The notes under the pieces: model-generated
Told to the model about the DNA's origin: nothing
The model's input: the letters and a program-made list of their open reading frames with translations, nothing else
The model's database searches: none
Shown: positions 29,251-38,444 of the stretch, piece after piece
How the letters are laid out: every line of letters starts with the position of its first letter
Position numbering within the stretch: position 1 is the first letter of the stretch
Source of the DNA: Mesorhizobium loti
GTDB taxonomy: Bacteria; Pseudomonadota; Alphaproteobacteria; Rhizobiales; Rhizobiaceae
Direction of reading: 5' to 3'
Length of the DNA stretch: 64,000 bases
NCBI RefSeq assembly: GCF_001510895.1
Contig: NZ_LPWA01000046.1
Coordinates: forward strand, 1-64,000
Made by a program: the position numbers and the translations under genes

Positions 29251-30288
29251 ATGAACGCTTCCGTTTCCCGCGTGCCCTGTACCGTCGTCACCGGCTTCCT
29301 CGGCGCCGGCAAGACGACGCTGATCCGCAACCTGCTCGAAAACGCCAAGGGCAAGCGGCTGGCGATCATCGTCAACGAATTCGGCGATGTCGGCATCGAC
29401 GGCGACATTCTGAAAGGCTGCGGCATCGACACCTGTCCGGAGGAAAACATCGTCGAGCTTGCCAATGGCTGCATCTGCTGCACCGTCGCCGACGATTTCG
29501 TGCCGGCGCTCGACCAGATCCTGTCGCGGACGCCGAAGGTCGACCACATCCTGATCGAGACGTCCGGCCTCGCTTTGCCGAAGCCGCTCGTCCAGGCCTT
29601 CCAGTGGCCGAGCGTGAAGAGCCGCGTAACGGTCGACGGCGTTATTGCCGTTGTCGACGGTCCGGCGCTGGCCGACGGCCGCGTCGCTTCCGACATGGAT
29701 GCCCTGCAGGCACAGCGCGCCGCCGACGATTCCCTCGATCATGACGATCCGGTGGAGGAGGTGTTCGAGGACCAGATCGCCTGCGCCGACCTGATCATCC
29801 TGTCGAAGAGCGACCTGATGGACGCGGCAGGGTCGGAGCGTGCCAATGCCGTCATCGGCGAGCATGTGGCGCGCGCCGTCAAGGTCGTGCCGACCGCGCA
29901 GGGCAAGGTCGATCCGTCGGTTCTGCTCGGCCTCGGCCTTGCCGTGGAGGACGACATCGAGAACCGCAAGACCCATCACGACGACGAGCTCGACCACGAG
30001 CATGACGATTTCGACTCCTTCGTCATCGACATCCCGTCAATCGCCAATCCTGACGAGTTGGCAAAGCGCGTCGCCCACGCCGCTGAGCAGGAAAATGTCC
30101 TGCGCGTCAAAGGCTTCGTCGAGGTCGGCGGCAAGCCGATGCGGCTGCTGCTCCAGGCGGTCGGCCCGCGCGTCAACCACTATTACGACCGCGCCTGGAC
30201 GGCCGAGGACGACCGCCGCTCGCGGCTCGTCGTCATTGGCTTGAAAGGGCTGAACCGCCTGGCGATCGAGCGTATCCTCGCCGGCTGA
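29251..30288 (+). CDS. cobW: CobW metal-chaperone GTPase
   Basis: CobW is a G3E-family GTPase thought to deliver cobalt for corrin synthesis. The 345-residue product has the P-loop GFLGAGKTT near residue 14, the metal motif GCICCT near 70 (CxCC), the switch region ETSGLALPKP, and the G4-like motif SKSD. A His/Asp/Glu-rich stretch (THHDDELDHEHDD) near 245 may bind metal. The C-terminal CobW_C domain is complete. Between DUF1636 and cobN, with 18 bases before cobN. Confidence 0.93.
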   Translation: MNASVSRVPCTVVTGFLGAGKTTLIRNLLENAKGKRLAIIVNEFGDVGIDGDILKGCGIDTCPEENIVELANGCICCTVADDFVPALDQILSRTPKVDHILIETSGLALPKPLVQAFQWPSVKSRVTVDGVIAVVDGPALADGRVASDMDALQAQRAADDSLDHDDPVEEVFEDQIACADLIILSKSDLMDAAGSERANAVIGEHVARAVKVVPTAQGKVDPSVLLGLGLAVEDDIENRKTHHDDELDHEHDDFDSFVIDIPSIANPDELAKRVAHAAEQENVLRVKGFVEVGGKPMRLLLQAVGPRVNHYYDRAWTAEDDRRSRLVVIGLKGLNRLAIERILAG

Positions 30289-30306
30289 AGGTAGACCCGG
30301 ACAGCG

Positions 30307-33300
30307 ATGCATATCCTCTTCACGACATCCGCCTCGCTCGACGATCTCGCCGAGCCGATCGACCTCAGGCAGACGCCTGCGGATGTCGTGGCCCTGTCCT
30401 TCACCGACAGCGATCTCGCCGGCCTGGCCGCTGCGTGGAAAGAGGACGCGGAGCGATTGCCGTCGATGCGGCTCGCAGCACTTCGCGACCTCCGCCACCC
30501 GATGTCGGTCGACCTCTGGATCGACAGCGTCGCCCGCCATGCCAAGGTCGTTCTGGTGCGCATCCTCGGCGGCTATGACTGGTGGCGCTATGGCTGCGAT
30601 CAGTTGGCGGCGGTGGCGCGCGAGTGCGGCATCAAGCTGGCGCTGCTGCCGGGCGAAAGCCATGACGAGGACCAGCGCCTGATTGAAGCCTCGACGCTGC
30701 CGCGCGGCGAGCTCGACGCCTTGCTCGGCTATTTCCGCGAAGGCGGCCCCGCCAATATGGGCGCTCTGGTGCGGAGGTTGGCGAGGCTTGCTGGGTTGGA
30801 TGCCGCCGTGGCCGAACCGGTCAGCGTGCCGAAGGCGGGATACTATCAAGCTGGACTGGGCGCCGTGGAGAGGCCGGACCTTTCAAACGTCGGCGTTCCT
30901 GCGCACCCCCCTCTGTCCTGCCGGACATCTCCCCCGCAAGGGGGGAGATCAGCCGTCACCGGCTCCGGCGCCTTTTCTGAAAATTCAACGACAAAGCCTT
31001 CTGCAACGTCTGTGATTGGCGAAAGCATCAATGACAGCTCAATCTCCCCCCTTGCGGGGGAGATGTCCGGCAGGACAGAGGGGGGTGTGACGGAACTCAA
31101 CGCCGACAATCTCGGCGCCCCGATCATCCCCATCCTGTTCTACCGTTCGATGCTCCTTGCCGCTGACGTAGCTCCAATCGATACGCTGGCCGAGGCATTG
31201 CGGCTGCTGGGCGTGACGCCGGTGCCGATCTTCGTCTCCAGCCTCAAGGACCCAACCTCCCTGGCGTTCGTCGAGAATGCTATCGCCTCACTGAACCCCG
31301 CAGCCATCGTCACTGCCACCGCCTTTGCCTCAGGCGCCGAACCCGGCGCAGAAACGCTCTTCGACCGCGCTGGCGTGCCCGTCTTCCAGGTCATTGTCGC
31401 CACGACAAGGCGGGAGGTCTGGGAAAAGAACCAGCGTGGCCTGGCGCCCGCCGATCTCGCCATGCACGTCGTGCTGCCCGAGCTCGACGGCCGCATCCTG
31501 GCCGGCGCGATCTCGTTCAAGGGCGAGATCGAAACCGATCCGGCGCTGGCCTTCCGCGCTTTCGCAAACCGGCCGGAAGCCGACCGCGTCGCGCAGGTCG
31601 CCAAGCGCATCGCCGCCTTCGTTCGCCTGCAGCGGACCGAGCGCGCCAAGCGCAGGTTGGCGATCCTGATCCCGGATTATCCGAGCGCGCCCGGTCGGAC
31701 GGGCTACGCGGTTGGCCTGGATGTGCCGTCGAGCGTGCTCGCCATGCTGCATGACCTCAAGGAACAGGGCTATGCGGTTGAAGGGATTCCGCAATCGCGC
31801 GTGAGTTGCTGGATGCGCTGGAGGTTGGCGGGTCTGGACTTGCCTTGGAGGACTACGTCGCCTTTTCGGCCGGGCTGCCACAGGCGCGCGCGATGCGATG
31901 GAAGAAGCGTGGGGCAATGCCAATCACGAAACTCACGTCAATGCGCCCCCCTCTGTCCTGCCGGACATCTCCCCCACAAGGGGGGAGATTGAGCTGTCAT
32001 CGGCCCTTTCGCCAATCTCCGACGTTGAAAGGGGAAAGCCGGCGGAGGAACTGGCAATCTCCCCCCTTGTGGGGGAGATGTCCGGCAGGACAGAGGGGGG
32101 CGCAACAGAACGCCAACCTCCGTCACTAGCGAACCAAAAACACTTCCCCTTCCGCGCCACCACCTTCGGCAACATCACCGTTGCACTGGCCCCCGACCGC
32201 GGTCGCAGCGCCGACCGCCGCGCCGACTATCACGACCCAACGCTCCCCCCTCGCCACGAACTCATCGCCTTCGGGCTCTGGCTGCAGAAACCGCTGGGCG
32301 TCCATGCCATCGTCCACGTCGGCGCGCATGGCACGCTGGAATGGCTGCCGGGCAAGACCGTTGCGCTCTCCGACACCTGCTTTCCCGAGATCGTCACTGG
32401 CTCGCTGCCGGTCATCTATCCCTTCACGTCTCCAACCCCGGCGAGGCCGCGCAAGCCAAGCGCCGTATTTCGGCCGTTACGCTCGGCCATCTGCCGCCGC
32501 CGCTGACCAGCGCCGATCTTGACGAGGCGCAGCAGAGGCTGGAGCGCCTGGTGGATGAATATGCCCAGGCCGACGGCCTCGACCGCCGTCGCCGTGATCG
32601 GTTGGCCAGGCTCATCGTCGAGACGGCGCAGAAATCCGGTCTTGCTGCCGAAGCGGGCGTTGCCGGCACCGATGCGCCGGACGAAGCGCTGCGCCGCATC
32701 GACGCCTGGCTTTGCGACCTCAAGGATTTCGCCGTCAAGGACGGGCTGCACGTCTACGGCCGTGCACCGGACGGTGAAGCAGACCCGCAGCGTCGGCAAA
32801 GCGCCGAGGCGGAACGGACAGCCCTGCTCGCCGCACTCGACGGTCGCCACATCAAGGCAGGTCCCGCCGGCGCGCCGGCGCGCGGCCGCTCCGACGTGCT
32901 GCCCACGGGGCGCAACCTCTTCACCGCCGATCCGCGCACCATGCCGACGCCGACCGCCTATGATCTCGGCCAGGCGGCGGCGGAAGAAGTGGTGCGCAGC
33001 TACATGCAGAGCCATGGCGACTGGCCGCGCTCGCTGGTCATCGACCTCTGGGGTTCGGCCTCTTTGCGCACCGGCGGTGAGGAGATCGCGCAAGGCCTCG
33101 CGCTGATGGGCTGCCGGCCGCAATGGGATGCCGCGACCGGCCGCGTCACCGGCATCGAAGTGCTGCCGCCGGCAGCACTCGGCCGCCCGCGCGTCGATGT
33201 CACCTGGCGCATCTCCGGCCTGTTCCGCGACATGTTCCCGGCCCAGATCGCGCTGATCGATGCCGCCGCCAGCGCCGTCGCCAGCCGCGACGAGGATGAT

Positions 33301-34068
33301 TCGGAAAATCCGCTCGCAGCCGCGACTCGCGCTGTCGGCAAGGTCGGGCCCCGCATCTTCGGCACCTCGCCCGGCACCTACGGCGCCGGCGTCGAGGATT
33401 TGCTGTCGGGCGGCGAATGGGGAGCGCGCGAGGAGATCGGCCGCGCCTATCTCGACGCCACCTCGCACGCCTATGGCGGCGCCGACGGCGAAGCGATTTC
33501 CGCGCCTGGCGCCTTCGGGGACCGTATCGCCGAAGCCGACCTGCTCGTCCACACCGGCGACGATCCCGGCCGCGACATCCTCGAAGGCTCGGCCGATGTC
33601 GCCTTCATCGGCGGGTTTTCAGCGGCCCTTGCCGCGCTCGGTCGGAATGCCGACGTCATCGTGCTCGACACGACAGATCCAAAAAAGCCGAAACCGCGCT
33701 CGGTCGGCGAAGCCGTGGCCCGCGTGGTGCGGGCCCGCGCCGTCAATCCGCGCTTCATTGCCGGCCAGATGCGCCATGGTCCGCGCGGCGCCTCGGAATT
33801 CGCCGAAACGGTCGACCGTCTCGTCGGCTTCGCCGAGACCACCCACGCGATATCGGGCGCGCTGATCGAAGCGGTGCACGACGCCTATCTCGGCGACGCG
33901 GATGTGCGCGCCTTTCTCCTGCGCGAGAGCCCGGCGGCAGCGAAGGTCATTGCCGAGCGGTTCCTGTCGGCGCGGCGGCGTGGCCTGTGGCATCCGCTCA
34001 GGAATTCCATCGACGACGATCTCGCGGCCTTGATCGCCGAGGCACAGGCAGGCGGGGTGGCGGCATGA
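30307..34068 (+). CDS. cobN: Cobaltochelatase subunit CobN, with two inserted repeats and three one-base losses
   Basis: CobN is the large chelatase subunit that inserts cobalt into hydrogenobyrinic acid a,c-diamide with CobS/CobT-type AAA partners (not encoded here). Family blocks are clear: PIIPILFYRSMLLAADVAPIDTL, VGAHGTLEWLPGKTVALSDTCFPEIVTG, NPGEAAQAKRRISAVTLGHLPPPL, GRNLFTADPRTMPTPTAYDLG, and RFIAGQMRHGPRGASEFAETVDRLVGFAETT. Inverted-repeat elements sit at about 30905-31086 and 31943-32103 and are read in frame. The frame shifts by one base near 31798, 31885 and 32426, each repaired by restoring one base of a short run; the three losses together return to the starting frame. The final four bases overlap cobG. 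Confidence 0.92.
30905..31086 (-). repeat. Palindromic element A inside cobN
   Basis: Left arm from 30905 (CCCCCCTCTGTCCTGCCGGA onward, about 45 bp) pairs with the right arm ending at 31086. Inner sequence matches elements B and C when read on the opposite strand, so this copy is inverted relative to them. The cobN frame stays open throughout: the right arm is translated as ISPLAGEMSGRTEGG. Confidence 0.85.
31943..32103 (+). repeat. Palindromic element B inside cobN
   Basis: GCGCCCCCCTCTGTCCTGCC-type left arm (from 31943) is the inverse of the right arm that ends at 32103. The middle begins TTGAGCTGTCATCGGCC. In frame it encodes PPSVLPDISPTRGEIELSS and ends ISPLVGEMSGRTEGG. The downstream motif GAACGCCAACCTCC is shared with the flank of element C, so the mobile unit may extend about 20 bases past the arm. 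Confidence 0.85.
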
Positions 34069-35560
34069 ACGCCTCCTCGCGCCGCGGCGCCTGCCCGGCT
34101 CTGAGCGCCCCGATGCAGACCGGCGACAGCCTGCTGGTGCGGCTCAACCCGGTCGCTGGAGGCTTTCGCCGAAGTCGCTGATCGGACTCTGCGAATCCGC
34201 CTTGCGCCACGGCAACGGCATCATGGAAGTGACCGCGCGCGGCAGCCTGCAGATCCGCGGCCTGACGGTGGACAGCGCTCGGCTGTTGGCGGCTGAGGTC
34301 GATGCGCTGGGCATCGCGGTGCGGAGCGGCGTGCCGGTGGAGATTGGGCCACTGGCGGGCATCGATCCGCAGGAGATCGCCGACCCGCGACCGCTGGCCG
34401 AGCGGATCAGGGCCGCGATTGAAGAGGCCGGGCTGACGGCAAGGCTGGGGCCGAAAGTGTCGGTGGTTGTCGACGGTGGCGGGCAGTTGACGATGGACGC
34501 GGTGACGGCGGATGTAAGGCTGAGTGCGGTGTGGGCCACGGCAGGCATACAGTGGAACGTTTCGGTTGCCGGCGACGCGCGGAGTGCAAAGTCGCTCGCA
34601 ACGGTCGACGCCGATACCGCGCGCGACATTACTGTGGCTGCGCTTAGAATGGTCGCCGAAAAGGGGCGCGAGGCGTACACGCGCGATTTGACCGAGCGAC
34701 AGTTGGCTTCTCTCTCAGGCTGGCATTCCTTCGCGCCCCCCTCTGTCCTGCCGGACATCTCCCCCACTAGGGGGGAGATTGAACTCTCGTCACCGCTTTC
34801 GCCAATCGGCAAGGTCGAGCCAAGCGCCAAGGTTGCAGGAATGGCGCCTTGGCCGAAGCTGCCAATCTCCCCCCTAGTGGGGGAGATGTCCGGTAGGACA
34901 GAGGGGGGCGCCGTAGAGCGCCAACCTCCTAGAAGTCCCATCGGTATTTTTGATCTTTCAGGTTACCACGCCCTCGGCATCGCCCTGCCCTTCGGCAGCA
35001 TGCCGGCACAGAATCTCATCGACCTTGCCAAAGAGGCCTCCGAATTCGACACCACCGAAATCCGCCTCGCCCCCGGCCGCTCCCTGCTCTTCCTCGACCT
35101 TACCCCGTCTGCCTGCACCTCCCTACAAGCCTCCGCCGCAGCCCTCGGCTTCGTCACCTTGCCCACCGACCCGCGCACCCGCATCGCCGCCTGCCCCGGC
35201 ACGCCGGCCTGTGCGTCCGGCCGCATCGCCACCCGCGCCATCGCCGAGACGATCGCAACCGAAGGCGCCGATCTCTTCGATGCCTCGCTTACCCTACACA
35301 TATCCGGCTGCGCCAAGGGCTGCGCGCATCCCGGTGCGGCGGCGCTCACCCTCGTCGGCGACGAAAACGGAGCCGGACTTGTCGTGGACGGGACGGCAAA
35401 GGCCCTTCCTGCCGGATACAGGCCGGGCTATGACGCCGCGCGCGGCGTCGGCGGCATCCTTGCCGCGGTGCGCGCGCAAAGACATTCCGGCGAAACCGTC
35501 GCTGCCTGCCTGGCAAGGCTTGGCGCGGCCGGCATCGCCGAACTCTATAGATGGGACTGA
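34065..35560 (+). CDS. cobG: Precorrin-3B synthase CobG, with one inserted repeat and a one-base loss
   Basis: CobG is the oxygen-dependent monooxygenase that starts ring contraction in the aerobic B12 pathway, and is related to siroheme sulfite/nitrite reductases. Features are RGACPALSAPMQTGDSLLVRLNP at the start, MEVTARGSLQIRGLT, and C-terminal cluster ligands in CPGTPACASGR and SGCAKGCAHPGAAALT. The frame breaks near 34163, where restoring one C (GGLSPKSLIGLCESALRHG) joins the two parts. An inverted-repeat element (34733-34912) is read in frame between TRDLTERQ and SPIGIFDLSGYHALGIALP. ATG 34065 overlaps the cobN stop. Confidence 0.9.
34733..34912 (+). repeat. Palindromic element C inside cobG
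   Basis: Arms of about 45 bp, starting GCGCCCCCCTCTGTCC (34733) and ending CAGAGGGGGGCGCC (34912), flank a middle of about 85 bp. Same orientation as B and the same translated arms (PPSVLPDISPTRGEIE and ISPLVGEMSGRTEGG). One arm has single-base differences (CTAGGG against CAAGGG) matched by a change in the other arm (CCCTAG), so pairing is preserved. Confidence 0.85.
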
Positions 35561-35562
35561 CA

Positions 35563-36195
35563 ATGGCCGCCTACGACTATATCCATGACGGGATGGCGAT
35601 CTACGAGCGCTCTTTCGCCATCATCCGCGCCGAGGCGGATCTCTCGCGCTTCTCCGAGGCCGAAGCCGATGTCGCGATCCGCATGATCCATGCCTGCGGC
35701 CAGGTCGAAGCCGCCAGCCATTTCGTTTTCTCCAGCGATTTCGTTGCTGCGGCGCGGACCGCACTTGCCGCCGGGGCTCCCATCTTCTGCGATGCCGAAA
35801 TGGTCGCCCATGGCGTCACGCGCGCTCGGCTGCCTGCCGGCAACGAAGTGATCTGCACGCTGCGCGACCCGCGCACCGCCGAAATCGCCAAGGCGATCGG
35901 CAACACCCGCTCGGCCGCGGCCATCGATCTCTGGGGCGAGCGCATGGCAGGCTCCGTTGTTGCGATCGGCAATGCGCCGACCGCGCTGTTCTATCTGCTG
36001 GAAAAACTGCGCGACGGCGCGCCGAAGCCGGCGGCGATCATCGGCATGCCGGTCGGTTTCGTCGGCGCTGCCGAATCCAAGGATGCGCTGGCCGAGAATT
36101 CCTATGGCGTGCCTTATGCCATCGTGCGCGGCAGGCCGGGCGGCAGCGCCATGACCGCGGCCGCGCTTAATTCGTTGGCGAGGCCGGGCCTGTGA
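35563..36195 (+). CDS. cobH: Precorrin-8X methylmutase CobH
   Basis: CobH moves the C11 methyl of precorrin-8x to C12, giving hydrogenobyrinic acid. The roughly 210-residue product has YDYIHDGMAIYERSFAIIRAEADL, the catalytic histidine in RMIHACGQVEAA near residue 40, and PAAIIGMPVGFVGAAESKDAL. ATG 35563 matches family length; ATG 35551, inside the end of cobG, is an alternative. It is followed by cobI with a 4-base overlap. Confidence 0.93.
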   Translation: MAAYDYIHDGMAIYERSFAIIRAEADLSRFSEAEADVAIRMIHACGQVEAASHFVFSSDFVAAARTALAAGAPIFCDAEMVAHGVTRARLPAGNEVICTLRDPRTAEIAKAIGNTRSAAAIDLWGERMAGSVVAIGNAPTALFYLLEKLRDGAPKPAAIIGMPVGFVGAAESKDALAENSYGVPYAIVRGRPGGSAMTAAALNSLARPGL

Positions 36196-36950
36196 ACGCG
36201 ATCGTAAAAGGCCGTCTTGTCGGCGTCGGCACCGGTCCCGGCGACCCCGAACTGCTGACATTGAAAGCGGCGCGCGCGCTGGCCGAGGCCGACGTCGTCG
36301 CCTATTTCGCCAAGCGCGGCAACAACAGCAATGCGCGCGCCATCGTCGAGGCCCGTTTCCGGCCGGACATGATCGAGCTGCCGCTGCTCTATCCGGTGAC
36401 GACCGAAATCGACAAGGATCACGACGACTACCGTTCGCAGATCACCAATTTCTACGAACAGTCGGCCGAACAGGTCGCCGAGCATCTCGGCGCCGGCAGG
36501 ATGGTGGCGGTGCTGTCGGAAGGCGACCCGCTCTTCTACGGCTCCTACATGCACCTGCATGTGCGCCTTTCGCATCGCTTCCCGACCGAGGTCATCCCCG
36601 GCATCACCGCCATGTCCGGCTGCTGGTCGGCAACCGGCCTGCCGATCGTCCAGGGCGATGATGTGCTGACCGTGCTGCCGGGCACGATGAGCGAGTTCGA
36701 GCTGACCCGCCGCCTCGCCGACACCGACGCCGCCGTCATCATGAAGGTCGGCCGCAACCTGCCGAAAATCCGCCGCGCGCTGGAGGCGACCGGCAAGCTC
36801 GCGAAGGCCGTCTATGTCGAGCGCGGCACCATGCCGGGCAGCGTCTCGATGCGGCTCGCCGAAAAGCCGGACGACAAGGCGCCCTATTTCGCCATCGTGC
36901 TGGTCGCCGGCTGGTCCGCACGGCTCGGAGCCCCCGGGGCAAAGCCATGA
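36192..36950 (+). CDS. cobI: Precorrin-2 C20-methyltransferase CobI
   Basis: This SAM-dependent tetrapyrrole methylase adds a methyl at C20 of precorrin-2 to give precorrin-3A. The 252-residue protein starts at GTG 36192 (overlapping the cobH stop) with VGVGTGPGDPELLTLKAARAL, the first SAM loop, and later has LSEGDPLFYGSYMHL and VIPGITAMSGCWSATGLP, the family signatures. Intact. Confidence 0.94.
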   Translation: MNAIVKGRLVGVGTGPGDPELLTLKAARALAEADVVAYFAKRGNNSNARAIVEARFRPDMIELPLLYPVTTEIDKDHDDYRSQITNFYEQSAEQVAEHLGAGRMVAVLSEGDPLFYGSYMHLHVRLSHRFPTEVIPGITAMSGCWSATGLPIVQGDDVLTVLPGTMSEFELTRRLADTDAAVIMKVGRNLPKIRRALEATGKLAKAVYVERGTMPGSVSMRLAEKPDDKAPYFAIVLVAGWSARLGAPGAKP

Positions 36951-37710
36951 GCGGCCGCCTCACCGTCATCGGCCTCGGTCCCGGCAATGCCGACCAGGTC
37001 ACGCCGCAGGCCAGGCAAGCGGTCGCCGAAGCGTCCTTCTTTTATGGCTACAAGCCCTATCTCGACCGGCTCGAACTGCGGCCGGACCAGACCCGCATCG
37101 CCTCCGACAATCGCGAGGAGCTCGCCCGCTCCAGCGAGGCGCTGGCCAAGGCTGCCGAGGGCCATAGCGTCGCCGTAGTCTCCGGCGGCGATCCCGGTGT
37201 CTTCGCCATGGCGGCGGCGGTCTGCGAGGCGATCGAAGCCGGCCCGGCCGAATGGCGGGCCATCGACATCGCGGTCGTTCCCGGCGTCACCGCAATGCTC
37301 GCGGTCGCTGCCCGCATCGGCGCGCCGCTCGGCCATGATTTCTGCGCCATCTCGCTCTCCGACAATCTGAAGCCGTGGGACCTGATCGAGCTACGCCTGC
37401 TGGCAGCCGCCGGCGCCGGCTTCGTCATCGCGCTCTACAACCCGATCAGCAAGGCCCGCCCTTGCAGCTCAGCCGCGCTTTCGAGTGCCTGAAAGCGATC
37501 CTGCCCGGCACGACGCCCGTCATTTTCGGCCGCGCCGCCGGCCGGCCCGACGAGCGCATTGAAGTGTCTCTTTTGGCGGATGCCGATGCAGGCAAAGCCG
37601 ACATGGCGACCTGCATCATCATAGGCTCGCCCGAAACCCGGATCATCAAGCGCGGTGAGCGGCCCGCGCTGGTCTACACACCGCGTTCGGCAACAGGGTC
37701 GAAAAAATGA
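36947..37710 (+). CDS. cobJ: Precorrin-3B C17-methyltransferase CobJ (one-base frame break)
   Basis: CobJ methylates C17 and drives ring contraction of precorrin-3B to precorrin-4. Visible motifs are VIGLGPGNADQVTPQARQAV, GYKPYLDRL, SGGDPGVFAMAAAVCEA, PGVTAMLAVAARIGAPLGHDFCAISLSD, and ALYNPISKARP. The frame breaks right after that, near 37460 (CCCC read as CCC); the rest, QLSRAFECLKAILPGTTPV to TPRSATGSKK, is in the next frame. Its 3' end overlaps the convergent cobK gene by 37 bases. ATG 36947 overlaps cobI. Confidence 0.92.
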
Positions 37711-38444
37711 TCGACCATCGCGGCCAGCGCATCGACGGTTTGAGCCGACGGAACGTCCGGCAGGGCTGGACGGCGGACCATGATCACCTCGATGCCGAGC
37801 GCCCGCGCCGCGGCGATCTTGCCATAGGTCGCGTCGCCGCCGCTGTTCTTCGAGACGACGGCATCGATGCCGTATTTCTCGAGCAGCGCCCTTTCCTCCG
37901 CTTCCGGAAACGGTCCGCGTGCCAGCAAATAGAGCGCATCGGGCACGGCCAGCTTCGGTTCGACCGGATCGACGCTGCGAATGAGATAGCGGTGCTGCGG
38001 AGCGGCCTCGAAGGTGCCCGCCTCCTGGCGGCCGATCGCGAGGAAGACTCGCCGTGGCGCGGCGCCAAGCGCACGCGCTGCTTCGGCGACATTGTCAACC
38101 AGCGTCCAGCGATCACCCGCGACTGGCTCCCAGCCTGGGCGGCGCAGGGCAAGGATTGGCGCGCCGGCTTGCCTGGCGGCCTCGGCGGCGTTGGCCGAAA
38201 TGCGCGCAGCGTTAGGGTGCGTGGCATCGATCAGCAGGTGGATGTGTTCTTCACGAAGATAGGCGGCCAGCCCCTCCGCGCCGCCGAAGCCGCCGACGCG
38301 CACCGGGACGCCTTGTGCGATCGGGCTTTCCGTTCGGCCGGCCAGCGACAGCGTTACGGAAAAATCCTCGCGACGCGCCAGCTTTCCCGCCAGTTGACGG
38401 GCCTCCGTGGTTCCGCCGAGGATCAGAATCCGGTGGGTCATCAT
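37674..38444 (-). CDS. cobK: Precorrin-6A reductase CobK
   Basis: CobK reduces precorrin-6A to dihydro-precorrin-6 with NADPH. The 256-residue protein starts RILILGGTTEARQLAGKLA (nucleotide-binding loop) and has LLIDATHPNAARISANAAEAA and VVSKNSGGDATYGKIAAARALGIEVIMVRRP, the family signatures. It is the only cob gene on the minus strand. Its ATG at 38444-38442 lies inside the CATG that also provides the cobL ATG on the other strand; the second methionine (38441) would avoid this. It ends inside cobJ. No intergenic promoter is left, so its promoter must lie in cobL. Confidence 0.93.
   Translation of the reverse strand: MMTHRILILGGTTEARQLAGKLARREDFSVTLSLAGRTESPIAQGVPVRVGGFGGAEGLAAYLREEHIHLLIDATHPNAARISANAAEAARQAGAPILALRRPGWEPVAGDRWTLVDNVAEAARALGAAPRRVFLAIGRQEAGTFEAAPQHRYLIRSVDPVEPKLAVPDALYLLARGPFPEAEERALLEKYGIDAVVSKNSGGDATYGKIAAARALGIEVIMVRRPALPDVPSAQTVDALAAMVDHFFDPVAERGV

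Noticed and set aside
31798..32430. Programmed frameshifting in cobN
   Set aside because: Three changes without slippery heptamers or conserved signals, and the same one-base loss pattern appears in unrelated genes; sequence error is simpler.
30905..34912. CRISPR array
   Set aside because: Repeats are large inverted units far apart inside genes, without regular short spacers or cas genes.
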